A program made the translations under genes and the position numbers. Below the pieces are notes generated by a model. That model saw nothing but the letters and a program-made list of their open reading frames with translations. It was not told where the DNA came from and made no database searches. From the NCBI GenBank assembly GCA_964594125.1, contig CAZQLL010000023.1:1-64000 (forward strand): DNA of 64,000 nucleotides. The letters are read 5' to 3'. The stretch comes from CAVRZJ01 sp964594125 (lineage in GTDB: Bacteria; Acidobacteriota; Thermoanaerobaculia; Thermoanaerobaculales; Thermoanaerobaculaceae). Positions 54,506 to 63,162 of this stretch are shown here, one piece after another. Each line of letters opens with the position of its first letter. Position 1 is the first letter of the stretch.

Positions 54506-56511
54506 TGCGGCATCATAAGCGCGGGATCTCCGAGCAGCGTCCAGCCGAGCTGGACGCCGACGGCGCCCGGCCGCTGGCGCGCGAGCGCGCGCTTCGCGGC
54601 CAGCACCGCCGCGCCGAGGCGGACCGCGCCCGGCGCGGCGAGCTCGCCGGCGAGCAGGTTCGCCAGCGCGCGCTGCGCGGTGTCGCTGGCGAGCGAGGTC
54701 GTGCCGAGCACCGCGGCGGCGCCGCCGCACGGCGACACCAGCATCGCCACGCCGAGCGAGTCGGACAGCGGCGAGACGAAGTAGGTGTTCCAGCACGCCC
54801 ACTGCACGGCCACGGTGGGCCGGTCCGCGTTCGAGAGCGAGCCGACGTCGGCGAGAGAGAGCACGGGATCCTGGCTCCAGCTCGACGGGCCCGAGTGGCC
54901 GACGAACGTGATGAGTGCGGCACCGCCGCGGATTCCCGAGAGCAGCAGCTCGCGGGCGGCCGCCGGCGGCATCTCGTCGAGGTAGATGCGCTCACGGCGC
55001 CACCCGGGGCCGAGGCGCGCCGCGGCCTCCTCGCTGACCCTGAGGTACCAGAGCGCCTCGCCGGGGCGGCTGCGATCGGCGACGAGCACGGCGCTGCGGG
55101 GCCCGCCCGCGCGCTCGTAGGCCAGCGTCTTGGCGACCACGGCGGCGAGCTCCTCGCGGGTGCGCACCGGCAGACGGCCGATCGCGAGGTCCGGCACGCC
55201 GTCCCTGTCGAGGTCGGCGAACGCCGGGTCCACCGGCGCGAAGCGCACGACCTCGTCGGTGGCGGCGTACAGCGACGGGATGAAGCTGCGCGCGCCGGCG
55301 CCGGTGTAGCCGTGGTAGTCGTAGGTGTCGCCGCCGACCAGCAGCACGTACTCGGTGCCGCGCGACCGCGCCGCGTCGGCGATGTAGTCGCGGATCGCCT
55401 CCGGGTCGACGATCCCGTGGGAGTACGCCGCGTAGACGTCGCGCACGTCGGCGGCATTGACGGCCAGCCCCTGCGCCCGCCGCGCCGCGAGCAGCGGCGC
55501 CAGGCCGTCGATGAAGTCGGGGTGGGCGATTGCGAGATACTGCGCCGGCCCGGCGAGCAGCGTCCCGGTGCTCCTGGCGGCGGCCACGCGCGGCGCCGCG
55601 ATCGCCGCCGGGCCGGCGACGAGATAGCGCGCCTCCCCGCCGTCCCCGGGCACCTCGGCGATCCATCCGCCGGCGCCGTCGGGCCGCGTGCGGACGCCCT
55701 CGAGGCGGGCGAGGCCGGCGCCCGTGCGCCGGTAGGCGACGACGTCGCGGTCCGCGAACCCCGGCACGTCGAAGCGCGCCGCGGCGCCCGTGAAGTCGGC
55801 GGCGTCGTCCCGCGCGCGGATCGCCCGCGTGTAGGTTGCGGCATAGCCCTGCAGGTGGACGACGTCGAACGGCGTGCCGAGGTCGGCGGGCAGGCGCAGC
55901 ACCATCCGGTTGCCGGCCGCCTTGAGACCTCCCGCCGGGACGGCGATCACCGCCCGATGGGCGGCGAGCCCGTCGAAGCGGATGTCCGCCACCGTCCTGC
56001 CGCTGAGCGCCACCTCCACATGATGGTCGGGGTCCACCGGCAGCGCGACACCGCCGAACAGGTCGACCGTCAGCGTCCCGGCGCCGTCGCCGGCGAGGCC
56101 CGGGAGGTCGAACTCGAAGGTCCACTCGCCCGGGGCCGACGTGACCAGCATCCGGGTATCGAACCACGGGTCGGCGGTCGGGCTGGCGAAGGCGTACTCG
56201 CGCCGCACCCCGAGCGGGCGCGTCGCGGTCACGGTGGCGACCGGCGCCGTCTCCCCCGGCGGCGGGCGCCTGTCCACCGCCACCCGTGCCGGCGCATCCT
56301 CGACGGTCAGGCGATACACGTTCTCGCGGGTGTAGGCGGAGTCGGCTGCCTCGCCGACGAGCTCGATGAAGGCCCCCGGCCCGAACGCGCCGCCGCCGGC
56401 GACGTGGATCGGGACCGGCGCTCCCCGGTGTGAGAGCCCGAGCCGGGCGGCGCGCACGCCCAGCAGGTCGCACCCCGCGTCGCGCACCTGCTCGTAGCTC
56501 ACGCGGTACAC
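54502..56511 (-). CDS. C25 peptidase half of a TGA-split protein
   Basis: From the first available GTG (56511) this is 669 residues: a beta-rich pre-domain and a C25 peptidase domain with His539 (FVGHSGPSSW) and Cys573 (QWACWNTYF), 34 residues apart exactly as in the paralogue at 47085. The coding pattern extends upstream in the same frame through APIELRLDRRGVYRVSYEQV to the TGA at 56593-56595, which ends the GEVED gene. No signal peptide or Shine-Dalgarno precedes the GTG, so it is unlikely to be expressed as a secreted enzyme on its own. It is either read through, split by a nonsense mutation, or affected by a sequence error. Its stop overlaps the cyclase start. Confidence 0.8.
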   Translation of the reverse strand: MYRVSYEQVRDAGCDLLGVRAARLGLSHRGAPVPIHVAGGGAFGPGAFIELVGEAADSAYTRENVYRLTVEDAPARVAVDRRPPPGETAPVATVTATRPLGVRREYAFASPTADPWFDTRMLVTSAPGEWTFEFDLPGLAGDGAGTLTVDLFGGVALPVDPDHHVEVALSGRTVADIRFDGLAAHRAVIAVPAGGLKAAGNRMVLRLPADLGTPFDVVHLQGYAATYTRAIRARDDAADFTGAAARFDVPGFADRDVVAYRRTGAGLARLEGVRTRPDGAGGWIAEVPGDGGEARYLVAGPAAIAAPRVAAARSTGTLLAGPAQYLAIAHPDFIDGLAPLLAARRAQGLAVNAADVRDVYAAYSHGIVDPEAIRDYIADAARSRGTEYVLLVGGDTYDYHGYTGAGARSFIPSLYAATDEVVRFAPVDPAFADLDRDGVPDLAIGRLPVRTREELAAVVAKTLAYERAGGPRSAVLVADRSRPGEALWYLRVSEEAAARLGPGWRRERIYLDEMPPAAARELLLSGIRGGAALITFVGHSGPSSWSQDPVLSLADVGSLSNADRPTVAVQWACWNTYFVSPLSDSLGVAMLVSPCGGAAAVLGTTSLASDTAQRALANLLAGELAAPGAVRLGAAVLAAKRALARQRPGAVGVQLGWTLLGDPALMMPQ

Positions 56512-56592
56512 GCCGCGGCGGTCGAGCCTGAGCTCGATCGGCGCGGCGCACGGCGGGGCGACGGGATCGGCGGCGCCCGCAGCAGCCGGCAG

Positions 56593-59433
56593 TCAGAGGT
56601 CGCCGGGGCCGTCCGTGGCGCCGCCGCTCTCCTCCCGTGCCGGCGCCGCCGCCGGGGCGCCGCCCTCGAGCAGCGCGAACGCGCGGTGCCCGGTCGCGTG
56701 GCCGACACGGTCCACGTCCTCGACGAAGAACTCGGTGATTCCCGCCGGGACGTCGAGGGTGACGGCGTAGCGCTGCGGCTCGAGGCCGCCGCCGGCCGTC
56801 GGGATCAGCGCCGCGTTGAGGCGCTGCCAGGTCCCCGCGGCTGTCCTGCCGTGGATGTTGAAGCCGACGTTGCCGACCTCGGACGCCGTGGTCCACTCGA
56901 AGCGCACGCGCGCGCCGTCGCGGGTCGCGGCGAGCGCCGCGATCGTCACCGGCATCGTTCCCGCGCTGACCTCGAAGTCCTCGATCTCGCCGGTCGCCGC
57001 GAACCCGGTCGGCGCCTGCGCCTGCCCGGCGGCGTTGGCGAGGCGGAATCGCGCGTAGGTCGAGGTCGTGCCGCCGCAGTTGGCGGGCACCGAGCTCCAG
57101 GTGACGGCGAACAGCCCGTTGGTGGTACCGTTGGGGACCGCCACGGTCGCCGACTCCTCGTTGGTGTTGTCGTCGAAGTCGCCGTCGCGGGTCCAGTCGA
57201 CGAAGCCGACCAGCGAGGCGGCGGCGCCCGACGTGTTGGTGGCGCGCACGTTGACGGTGTAGCTGCCGGTCTGCGGACACGCCGGGAAGGAGATCAGGAG
57301 GTTGCCGCTCCCGTCGCGCGGCGCGCCGTCCTCGTCGTCGACCGCGGGGCTCTTCATGGTGGCGGCGCAGTCGACCTGCAACGCCCCCGAGTTCCGGACG
57401 ATGCGCAGCCAGCCAAGGTTGGTGACGCCGGTCGGCACCTCGAAGTCGTAGTAGCGATCGGGGCCGGGATCCTCGTCGTCTGGGTCCTGGACCGTAAGGG
57501 CGACCGTGCTCGCCGCGCACCCGCTGTTGGCCGCCGAGCAGAACGACAGCGTGGCGGCTTCGTCAGCACCGTCGCCGTCTCCCGAGCGGGCGCGGATGCG
57601 GAACCAGTCGCCGGTGCTCATCGAGGAGGCGAACTGCAGCGAAAGACGGTCGTTATTGCCGATGTCGCCCGTCCAGGTGCCGTTACACGCGCCGACGGCG
57701 TTGGCCGGCGTGCCGCCGACCCCGGCGTTGTTCTGAGCGCTCGCGGTCTCGTAGGTGGCGCCGCCGTTGCTCTGGTCGTCGTCGACGGTCGCCGCGGGGT
57801 TCCCGACGTACGCGGTGTCGAGGTCGAGCGCGTCGCCCAGGCGCAGGCCCGCGAGGATGCGATGGCTGGCGGATCCGTAGCTCAGCGGCGCGTCGCCGTA
57901 ATCGAGGATGGCGTCGGCGGGCGCCGCGATCGTCCCCAGGTCGAGCGCGTAGGGGTCGCCGGAGTTGGTGGAGAACTGCCCCCAGACGCCGACGATCCTG
58001 GTGCCGTCGAGGGTGTAGACGAGCGCGCCGGTCATGTCCTGGTCGAAGTCCAGCAGGCGCACGGTGTCGAGGCCGCCGACGACGTAGGAGGCCGGCGACC
58101 GCGGCCCGGCGAGGCCGTCGAAGTCGACGTAGATCGTGATGTTCGCGCTCGTCGCCGCCACCGGGGTGACGAACACCGCGCTGCGGTCGGCGGTGAGGTC
58201 GTACCCGCCTTCGGTGTTCTGCCCGCAGGCGCCGCCCGTGCAGCCGACGCCCTCGGGAATGATGATCGACTCCGTGGTCAGCGACGTCGGCACCAGGGGC
58301 ACGCCCCAGTCGTCGATCACCTCGCCGATCACGCTCACCCCCCAGAAGCTGGTTCCTGCCGGCGAGGTGAAGCGCACGCCGTTGTTCGCCGGGACGTTCA
58401 ACCAGTTGGTCGCTCCTTGAGTGAGCGTGTTGGTGGCGTTGACCGTGATACTGCCCGTCGTGTTGTTGCCGAATGTGTAGCTCACCGTGGTAGCGCTCGC
58501 GGCCCACAGGAAGACGCGTTGGACCTTGGGATACGTCCCATCGGTGAAGTCGCCGTTGATGCCGGCGAGCACGTAGTCGTTGGTCCATTGGCCGACCGGC
58601 AGCATCGCCTCCCAGCGCATCTCGTAGCTGGAACCGATGTCACCGGTCACGATCATGCCGCCGACCGGCGCGGTGGCGGTGATCCGGTCGCCGCGGTTGA
58701 GGCCGGTGAGCCGCAGGCTCGCTCCCTGGTTGATGGTGCCCTGCGCGGCGCCGTTGAGAGAGATCGTGGTGCTGTCCTGCGTCGCGAGGAAGTACCCTTC
58801 CGCCAGCTCCCAGTCGTTGCCGGACGGGGTGCTGCCGGTGACGTTGACGCCCACCGGCATGCGGAATTCGGTGCCGTACGCGGCGGTGCTCACCACCTCG
58901 GTGCCGCCGGCGAACACCGTGCCGATGTTGGTGGGGTAGGCGCCCATCACGACGCCGGCGCGGCCCACCACGGCGAACTTGTCGCCGCCGTTGAAACCGC
59001 TGGTGTTGAGGAGCTGGATGACCGAGCCGGAGTTCAGCACGTCGGTGGAGAACCCGGGCGGAATGCCGTTCGCGGCGTTGCCGTCGCCCCAGATCTGCGT
59101 CCCGTCGAGATTCCCCGGGTTGGCGTAGATGCTGCTCGGCGCGACGATGTTGGCCTCGTACCCGTTCTCCGCCTGGTCGTAGTAGATGATCGTGTCGTTG
59201 TTCGCTACGGCGATCTTGGTGGTCCGCAGGATCACGTTCGGGTTGGTGCCCACGCCGGTGTTGATGGCGTACAGCGTCTGGATCAGTTGCGCCTCCGGGA
59301 GCGGCAGGTAGAAGACCTGATCCTGCGCGCCGGCGGCGCCGGCCGCGAGCAGCGCCACGACGGCGGCGGCGCCGCGCCTCATCCTGGCGCGGCAACCCGA
59401 ACGAACGCGGGCAGCGAGGTGGCTACGCTCCAT
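56593..59433 (-). CDS. secreted GEVED-domain protein, N-terminal half of split C25 protein
   Basis: A 946-residue protein with a signal peptide (about 1-36, ending GAAGAQ). A long N-terminal beta-rich region (FYLPLPEAQLIQTLYAINTG; IgGFc-binding-like adhesin style) is followed by a DYGDAPLSYGSASHRI segment, an acidic region, a GEVED domain (GFVDWTRDGDFDDN and ATGEIEDFEV, about 735-820) and an Ig-like unit (RFEWTTASEVGNVGFNIHGR) that aligns with the unit before the C25 part of the protein at 47085. It stops at TGA (56593-56595), after which the peptidase half continues in frame. GGGAGG precedes the ATG. Confidence 0.78.
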   Translation of the reverse strand: MERSHLAARVRSGCRARMRRGAAAVVALLAAGAAGAQDQVFYLPLPEAQLIQTLYAINTGVGTNPNVILRTTKIAVANNDTIIYYDQAENGYEANIVAPSSIYANPGNLDGTQIWGDGNAANGIPPGFSTDVLNSGSVIQLLNTSGFNGGDKFAVVGRAGVVMGAYPTNIGTVFAGGTEVVSTAAYGTEFRMPVGVNVTGSTPSGNDWELAEGYFLATQDSTTISLNGAAQGTINQGASLRLTGLNRGDRITATAPVGGMIVTGDIGSSYEMRWEAMLPVGQWTNDYVLAGINGDFTDGTYPKVQRVFLWAASATTVSYTFGNNTTGSITVNATNTLTQGATNWLNVPANNGVRFTSPAGTSFWGVSVIGEVIDDWGVPLVPTSLTTESIIIPEGVGCTGGACGQNTEGGYDLTADRSAVFVTPVAATSANITIYVDFDGLAGPRSPASYVVGGLDTVRLLDFDQDMTGALVYTLDGTRIVGVWGQFSTNSGDPYALDLGTIAAPADAILDYGDAPLSYGSASHRILAGLRLGDALDLDTAYVGNPAATVDDDQSNGGATYETASAQNNAGVGGTPANAVGACNGTWTGDIGNNDRLSLQFASSMSTGDWFRIRARSGDGDGADEAATLSFCSAANSGCAASTVALTVQDPDDEDPGPDRYYDFEVPTGVTNLGWLRIVRNSGALQVDCAATMKSPAVDDEDGAPRDGSGNLLISFPACPQTGSYTVNVRATNTSGAAASLVGFVDWTRDGDFDDNTNEESATVAVPNGTTNGLFAVTWSSVPANCGGTTSTYARFRLANAAGQAQAPTGFAATGEIEDFEVSAGTMPVTIAALAATRDGARVRFEWTTASEVGNVGFNIHGRTAAGTWQRLNAALIPTAGGGLEPQRYAVTLDVPAGITEFFVEDVDRVGHATGHRAFALLEGGAPAAAPAREESGGATDGPGDL

Positions 59434-59482
59434 GACGCCCTCCCGTCACACTCGGCACGTCTGTGCGGTGCGGACTTTTCGG

Positions 59483-59511
59483 ATTGTGACCGGTCGTCTC
59501 CTCGAAATCAA
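59483..59511 (-). promoter_or_regulatory. candidate promoter of the GEVED-C25-lasso operon
   Basis: Minus-strand TTGATT (59511-59506) and CACAAT (59488-59483) are separated by exactly 17 bases, 50 bases before the ATG at 59433. It is the only plausible promoter found for the five-gene run, since internal spacers are too short. Confidence 0.5.
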
Positions 59512-59648
59512 CCGCTTCCCCGCGCGGAAACCGCCGGCGGTCCGCTGCGTAAACCGAGGCGTCGTGGCCGCCCCGATCCACCACCCCCGCATGTCGTCGC
59601 GGCGCGCGCAGGCTCTTGCCCCGCCGACGGGTGAGGGCTGCCGGCGCG

Positions 59649-59860
59649 GCGGGGTGAAGGCGCCGGATTGCCTTGAAACGCCCCCATCATCGGGGAGCGT
59701 GGGCGCCCTCGCCCACGCGGAGGTTCTGCCCGGCGACGTTTGGGCCGGCGAGGGAGCCGGCCCACCGCCATGCTTTCATCGTTCGCGCGTGCGGCGGCGC
59801 CCGCATGAGTATTCACCCCGGCGCGCGAGGAGACAGCGCGAGACCTCCCCTCCAGGAGTA
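59649..59860 (-). repeat. double-hairpin repeat family 1, copy 4 (extended)
   Basis: The core has stem GCGTGGGC/GCCCACGC with loop GCCCTC (59697-59718) and stem GGGCCGGC/GCCGGCCC with loop GAGGGA (59742-59763). Flanking similarity to copy 3 covers GGGTGAAGGCGCCGGATTGCC at one end and CATGAG...GAGACCTCCCCTCC at the other. It is inverted relative to copy 3, so the two bracket the lasso/C25 operon. Confidence 0.75.
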
Positions 59861-59898
59861 GGTCAGCGCGGGCGCAAGCCCGCGCGGAGAAGGCCGCG

Positions 59899-62202
59899 GT
59901 GACGCCAGCGTCTGGTTCTACGCCGGGACGGCTCCCCCGACCGGCACGCACCGGCCCGCCGGGCCGGGCCCTGGCTTGCCTTGCGGCAGCGCTCGTGGCT
60001 TCACTCGCGGCGCCGGCGCGGGCGCAGGCGCCGCCGCCGGAGCGGCGCGTGCACGAGGTGCGGCGGGCGGCGGGCGAGATCAGGGTCGACGGCGACCTCG
60101 GCGACCCGGGATGGGCCGGCGCCGACGTGATCGTCGCGGACGTAGAGACCTACCCGGGCGACAATCTGCCGTCGCCGGCGAGCGCCGCGTGTCGCCTTGC
60201 CTACGACGAGCACACGCTGTACGTGGCGATCCATGCCTTCGACCCCCAGCCGACGCAGATCCGCGCCCACTACTCCGACCGCGACGGCGCGTTCGAGGAC
60301 GACTTCGTCGGCGTGGTGCTCGACACCTTCGACGACGAGCGGCGCGCCTACGAGTTCTTCGTCAACCCGCTCGGGGTGCAGATGGACCTCGTGAAGGACG
60401 ACGTGTCGCGCGACGAGGACTCGTCGTGGGACGCGATCTGGGCCTCGGCCGGACGCATCGGCGCCGACGGCTACGCGGTGGAGATGGCGATTCCGTTCGC
60501 CCAGCTCCGGTTCCCGCCCGGCGGCGGACGCCAGCGGTGGGGGATCGATGTCGTCCGCATCTGGCCGCGCGACCAGCGCTACAGCATCCACTCGCAGCCG
60601 CTGAACCGCGACCGCAACTGCTACCTGTGCCAGCTCTCGCGTCTCGCCGGCCTGGAGGGGGCGCGTCCGGGGCGCAGCCTGGAGCTCGACCCCACGGTCA
60701 CCGCGGTGCGCGACGAGTCGCGCGACCCGTTCCCCGGCGGCGAGCTGGAGAGCGCCGGCACCGACGTCGAGGCCGGGATCACCGCCCGCTGGGGGGTCAC
60801 CCCCAACGTCACGCTCGCCGGCACCATCAACCCCGACTTCTCGCAGGTCGAGGCCGACGCGGCGCAGCTCGACGTCAACACGCAGTTCGCCCTCTTCTAC
60901 GAGGAGAAGCGCCCGTTCTTCCTCGAGGGTGCGGACTTCTTCACCACGCCCGTCACGGCGGTGTACACGCGCACCGTGGCCGACCCGGCGTGGGGCGTCA
61001 AGGCGTCGGGCAAGGTCGGCCGCCAGGCGTTCGGGGTGTTCGTCGCGCGCGACGAGACGACGAACATCCTGCTCCCCGGCAAGGACGGTTCGGACCTCAC
61101 CGCGCTCGATGGCGAGAGCGTCGCGGCGGTCGCGCGCCTGCGCCACGACCTCGGCTCCAACTCGACCGTCGGCGCGCTGGTGACCGCGCGCCGGGGCGAC
61201 GGCTACGAGAACACCCTCGCCGGCATCGACGCGCAGCTCCAGGCGTCCGCCGCGGACCGCGTGGTGGCGCAGGCGCTGTACTCGGCGACCGCGTACCCGG
61301 AGGAGCTCGCTGCGGCGCAGGGCCAGCCCGCGGGCACGCTCGACGGCCTGGCCGCCACGCTTGCGTACCGCCACAACACACGCGACTGGCACTGGGATGC
61401 GGAGATCGAGCGCTTCGACGCGGAGTTCCGGGCCGACCTCGGCTTCGTGCCGCAGGTCGACTACCGCCAGGGCAGCGCCGGCGTCGAGCGGACCTGGTGG
61501 GGCGGGCCTGACGACTGGCACAGCCGGATCGAGCTCGGCGGCGACTGGGAGTACAGCGAGGGCGGCGACGGGCGGCTGCTCGAGCGTGAGGTCGAGACGT
61601 GGCTGTTCGTCGGCGGGCCGCTGCAGTCGGCCATGATCGCCGCGATCGGCCACCGCGACCGCGCCTACAACGGCGTGCTGTTCGACCAGGAGTTCGTGCA
61701 CCTCTCCGGAGCCGTCCGGCCGAGCGGCGCCGTCTCGCTCGAGCTGAGCGGGAGCTGGGGCGACCACATCGACTACGCCCACACGCGGCCCGGGCGGCGG
61801 CTGCGGGTCGAGCCCGAGGCGACCCTGCGCATCGGCCGCCACCTGCGGCTGTCGGGCGCCTGCCTGTACGAGCGCTTCACGGTCGACGCCGGCCAGTTGT
61901 ACGAGGCGAAGCTGCCGCAGCTCCGCGCCGTCTGGCAGTTCTCCCTGCGCACGTTCCTGCGCGTGGTCTCGCAGTACACCGAGGTGACGCGCGATCCTGC
62001 GCTCTACGACGACCCGGTCAGCGCGACCGAGCGCGACCTCTTCAACCAGGTGCTGCTGTCCTACACGCTCAACCCGCAGACGGTGGTGTTCCTCGGCTAC
62101 TCGGACCGCGCCGCCGGTTTCGAGGAGGGCGCCGACAGCGTCGACCTGACCACCGCCGCTCGCACCGTGTTCGTCAAGCTCGGCTACGCCTGGCTGCCCT
62201 GA
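59899..62202 (+). CDS. DUF5916 outer-membrane protein with CBM9-like domain
   Basis: A 767-residue secreted protein starting at GTG. A signal peptide (about 1-43, ending ARAQ) precedes a CBM9/DOMON-like domain (about 50-210; EIRVDGDLGDPGWAGADVIV, LYVAIHAFDPQP, DFVGVVLDTFDDERRAYEFF). A large C-terminal barrel domain with the DUF5916 hallmark NPDFSQVEADAAQLDVNTQF followed by EEKRPFFLEGADFF then continues to the end. Such proteins are common in Acidobacteriota and Bacteroidota and are of unknown function. It starts just after repeat copy 4. Confidence 0.88.
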   Translation: MTPASGSTPGRLPRPARTGPPGRALACLAAALVASLAAPARAQAPPPERRVHEVRRAAGEIRVDGDLGDPGWAGADVIVADVETYPGDNLPSPASAACRLAYDEHTLYVAIHAFDPQPTQIRAHYSDRDGAFEDDFVGVVLDTFDDERRAYEFFVNPLGVQMDLVKDDVSRDEDSSWDAIWASAGRIGADGYAVEMAIPFAQLRFPPGGGRQRWGIDVVRIWPRDQRYSIHSQPLNRDRNCYLCQLSRLAGLEGARPGRSLELDPTVTAVRDESRDPFPGGELESAGTDVEAGITARWGVTPNVTLAGTINPDFSQVEADAAQLDVNTQFALFYEEKRPFFLEGADFFTTPVTAVYTRTVADPAWGVKASGKVGRQAFGVFVARDETTNILLPGKDGSDLTALDGESVAAVARLRHDLGSNSTVGALVTARRGDGYENTLAGIDAQLQASAADRVVAQALYSATAYPEELAAAQGQPAGTLDGLAATLAYRHNTRDWHWDAEIERFDAEFRADLGFVPQVDYRQGSAGVERTWWGGPDDWHSRIELGGDWEYSEGGDGRLLEREVETWLFVGGPLQSAMIAAIGHRDRAYNGVLFDQEFVHLSGAVRPSGAVSLELSGSWGDHIDYAHTRPGRRLRVEPEATLRIGRHLRLSGACLYERFTVDAGQLYEAKLPQLRAVWQFSLRTFLRVVSQYTEVTRDPALYDDPVSATERDLFNQVLLSYTLNPQTVVFLGYSDRAAGFEEGADSVDLTTAARTVFVKLGYAWLP

Positions 62203-62375
62203 CGGCCGGCCGCTACGGGACCCCCATCCGGCACGGACGTGCCTGCACCACGCGCAGACGGCGTTGCGGCCGCCCGGCGGGCGGCCGTGGTGCGGACCTG
62301 CAGCGACTTCGACGGCCGGCCGGCGGCCGGCCGCTACACAACCCCGATCAGCGTGGACGTCGTCGCGGCCGGCCG
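62203..62375. repeat. GC-palindrome repeat family 2 cluster
   Basis: Between two convergent genes. A two-arm element lies at about 62265-62338: GCGGCCGCCCGGCGGGCGGC then CGTGGTG, spacer GGACCTGCAGCGACTTCGAC, then GGCCGGCCGGCGGCCGGCC and GCTAC. Single arms (GGCCGGCCGCTAC) flank it at 62204 and 62369. Confidence 0.65.
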
Positions 62376-62930
62376 CTACGGCTTCGGGGGGAACGTCGAG
62401 AGCATTTCGGCGAGCGCATTGAACAGCTTCTTCTGGAGCTTGTCGGGCTCGCCGACGGGGACCATGCCGTAGGCGCTCGCCCGCCAGAGCAGCGCCTTGG
62501 TCTTCGCGTCGCGCATCCCGATGACGACGCCGGCCTCCTTGAAGTCGGAGCGCCCGGCGGACAGCATCAGCCCGTCGTAGGCACCCCATGTCGTCCACAC
62601 CACCGCGCCCACGGGCACGACGTCGCGGTCGACGGTCGGGCCGGCCTCGGGGGAGAGCCCGATCAGCAGCGACGGGTTCTCCTTGTCGAGCGTCATCCCC
62701 TTCTTCGCGAGGTCCTCGGCGATGAACTTCTCGGCGAGCCGCTGGCGGAAGAAGTCGTCGAGCTGCCGGTCCTCGCGAAACGCGAACGTCTTGTAGGAGG
62801 AGAAGTCGACCGACGTGTCCCACGACGAGCCGATCCTCGTCTTTGTGGACGTCGCGCACCCCGCCAGCAGCGCCGCGAGCGTCACCGCCACCCCGGCCGC
62901 CGGCACCGCCCGCCTCGAGCCACCCCGCAT
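62376..62930 (-). CDS. DUF4136 lipoprotein
   Basis: A 184-residue lipoprotein with lipobox LLAGC (Cys about residue 25). Family blocks are WDTSVDFSSYKTFAFREDRQ, KGMTLDKENPSLLIGLSPE, VPVGAVVWTTWGAYDG and GVVIGMRDAKTKALLWRASA. It is the most divergent of the three lipobox-bearing DUF4136 paralogues in the window and lacks the Gly/Trp-rich insert. ATG at 62930 has GGGAGCGTCC upstream. Confidence 0.85.
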   Translation of the reverse strand: MRGGSRRAVPAAGVAVTLAALLAGCATSTKTRIGSSWDTSVDFSSYKTFAFREDRQLDDFFRQRLAEKFIAEDLAKKGMTLDKENPSLLIGLSPEAGPTVDRDVVPVGAVVWTTWGAYDGLMLSAGRSDFKEAGVVIGMRDAKTKALLWRASAYGMVPVGEPDKLQKKLFNALAEMLSTFPPKP

Positions 62931-63067
62931 GGACGCTCCCTCCGCCGGCTGCGCGGCGCCGACCGTGGCGCCGGTGCCACGCGCGCCGCGGCCGCCGTCC
63001 CGACCGGTCGCCGCCGCCGATTGTCCCCCACCGCGCTCACGGAGACAAGGGAGCCGGCCTCCCGCCC

Positions 63068-63095
63068 TTGACGTCTCCCGGCCCAAAGCTATATT
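63068..63095 (+). promoter_or_regulatory. candidate promoter of the amidohydrolase gene
   Basis: TTGACG (63068-63073) and TATATT (63090-63095) with a 16-base spacer, 67 bases before the ATG at 63163. Both hexamers match consensus at five of six positions. Confidence 0.55.
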
Positions 63096-63162
63096 GAGGG
63101 AAAAGACACCTGCCGTGGCGTTCCGCCCACCTCGCGCCTCGCCCTCCGGCCGGGAGGCTCTC

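Noticed and set aside
54502..56511. C25 peptidase as a proven lasso leader peptidase (B2 replacement)
   Set aside because: C25 enzymes are secreted and lack any leader-recognition domain; adjacency alone does not show this, so it is kept only as a hypothesis.
54502..59433. Genome-wide recoding of TGA as a sense codon
   Set aside because: Most genes in the window end in TGA at the expected length for their families, and Trp is encoded by TGG, so TGA is a normal stop.
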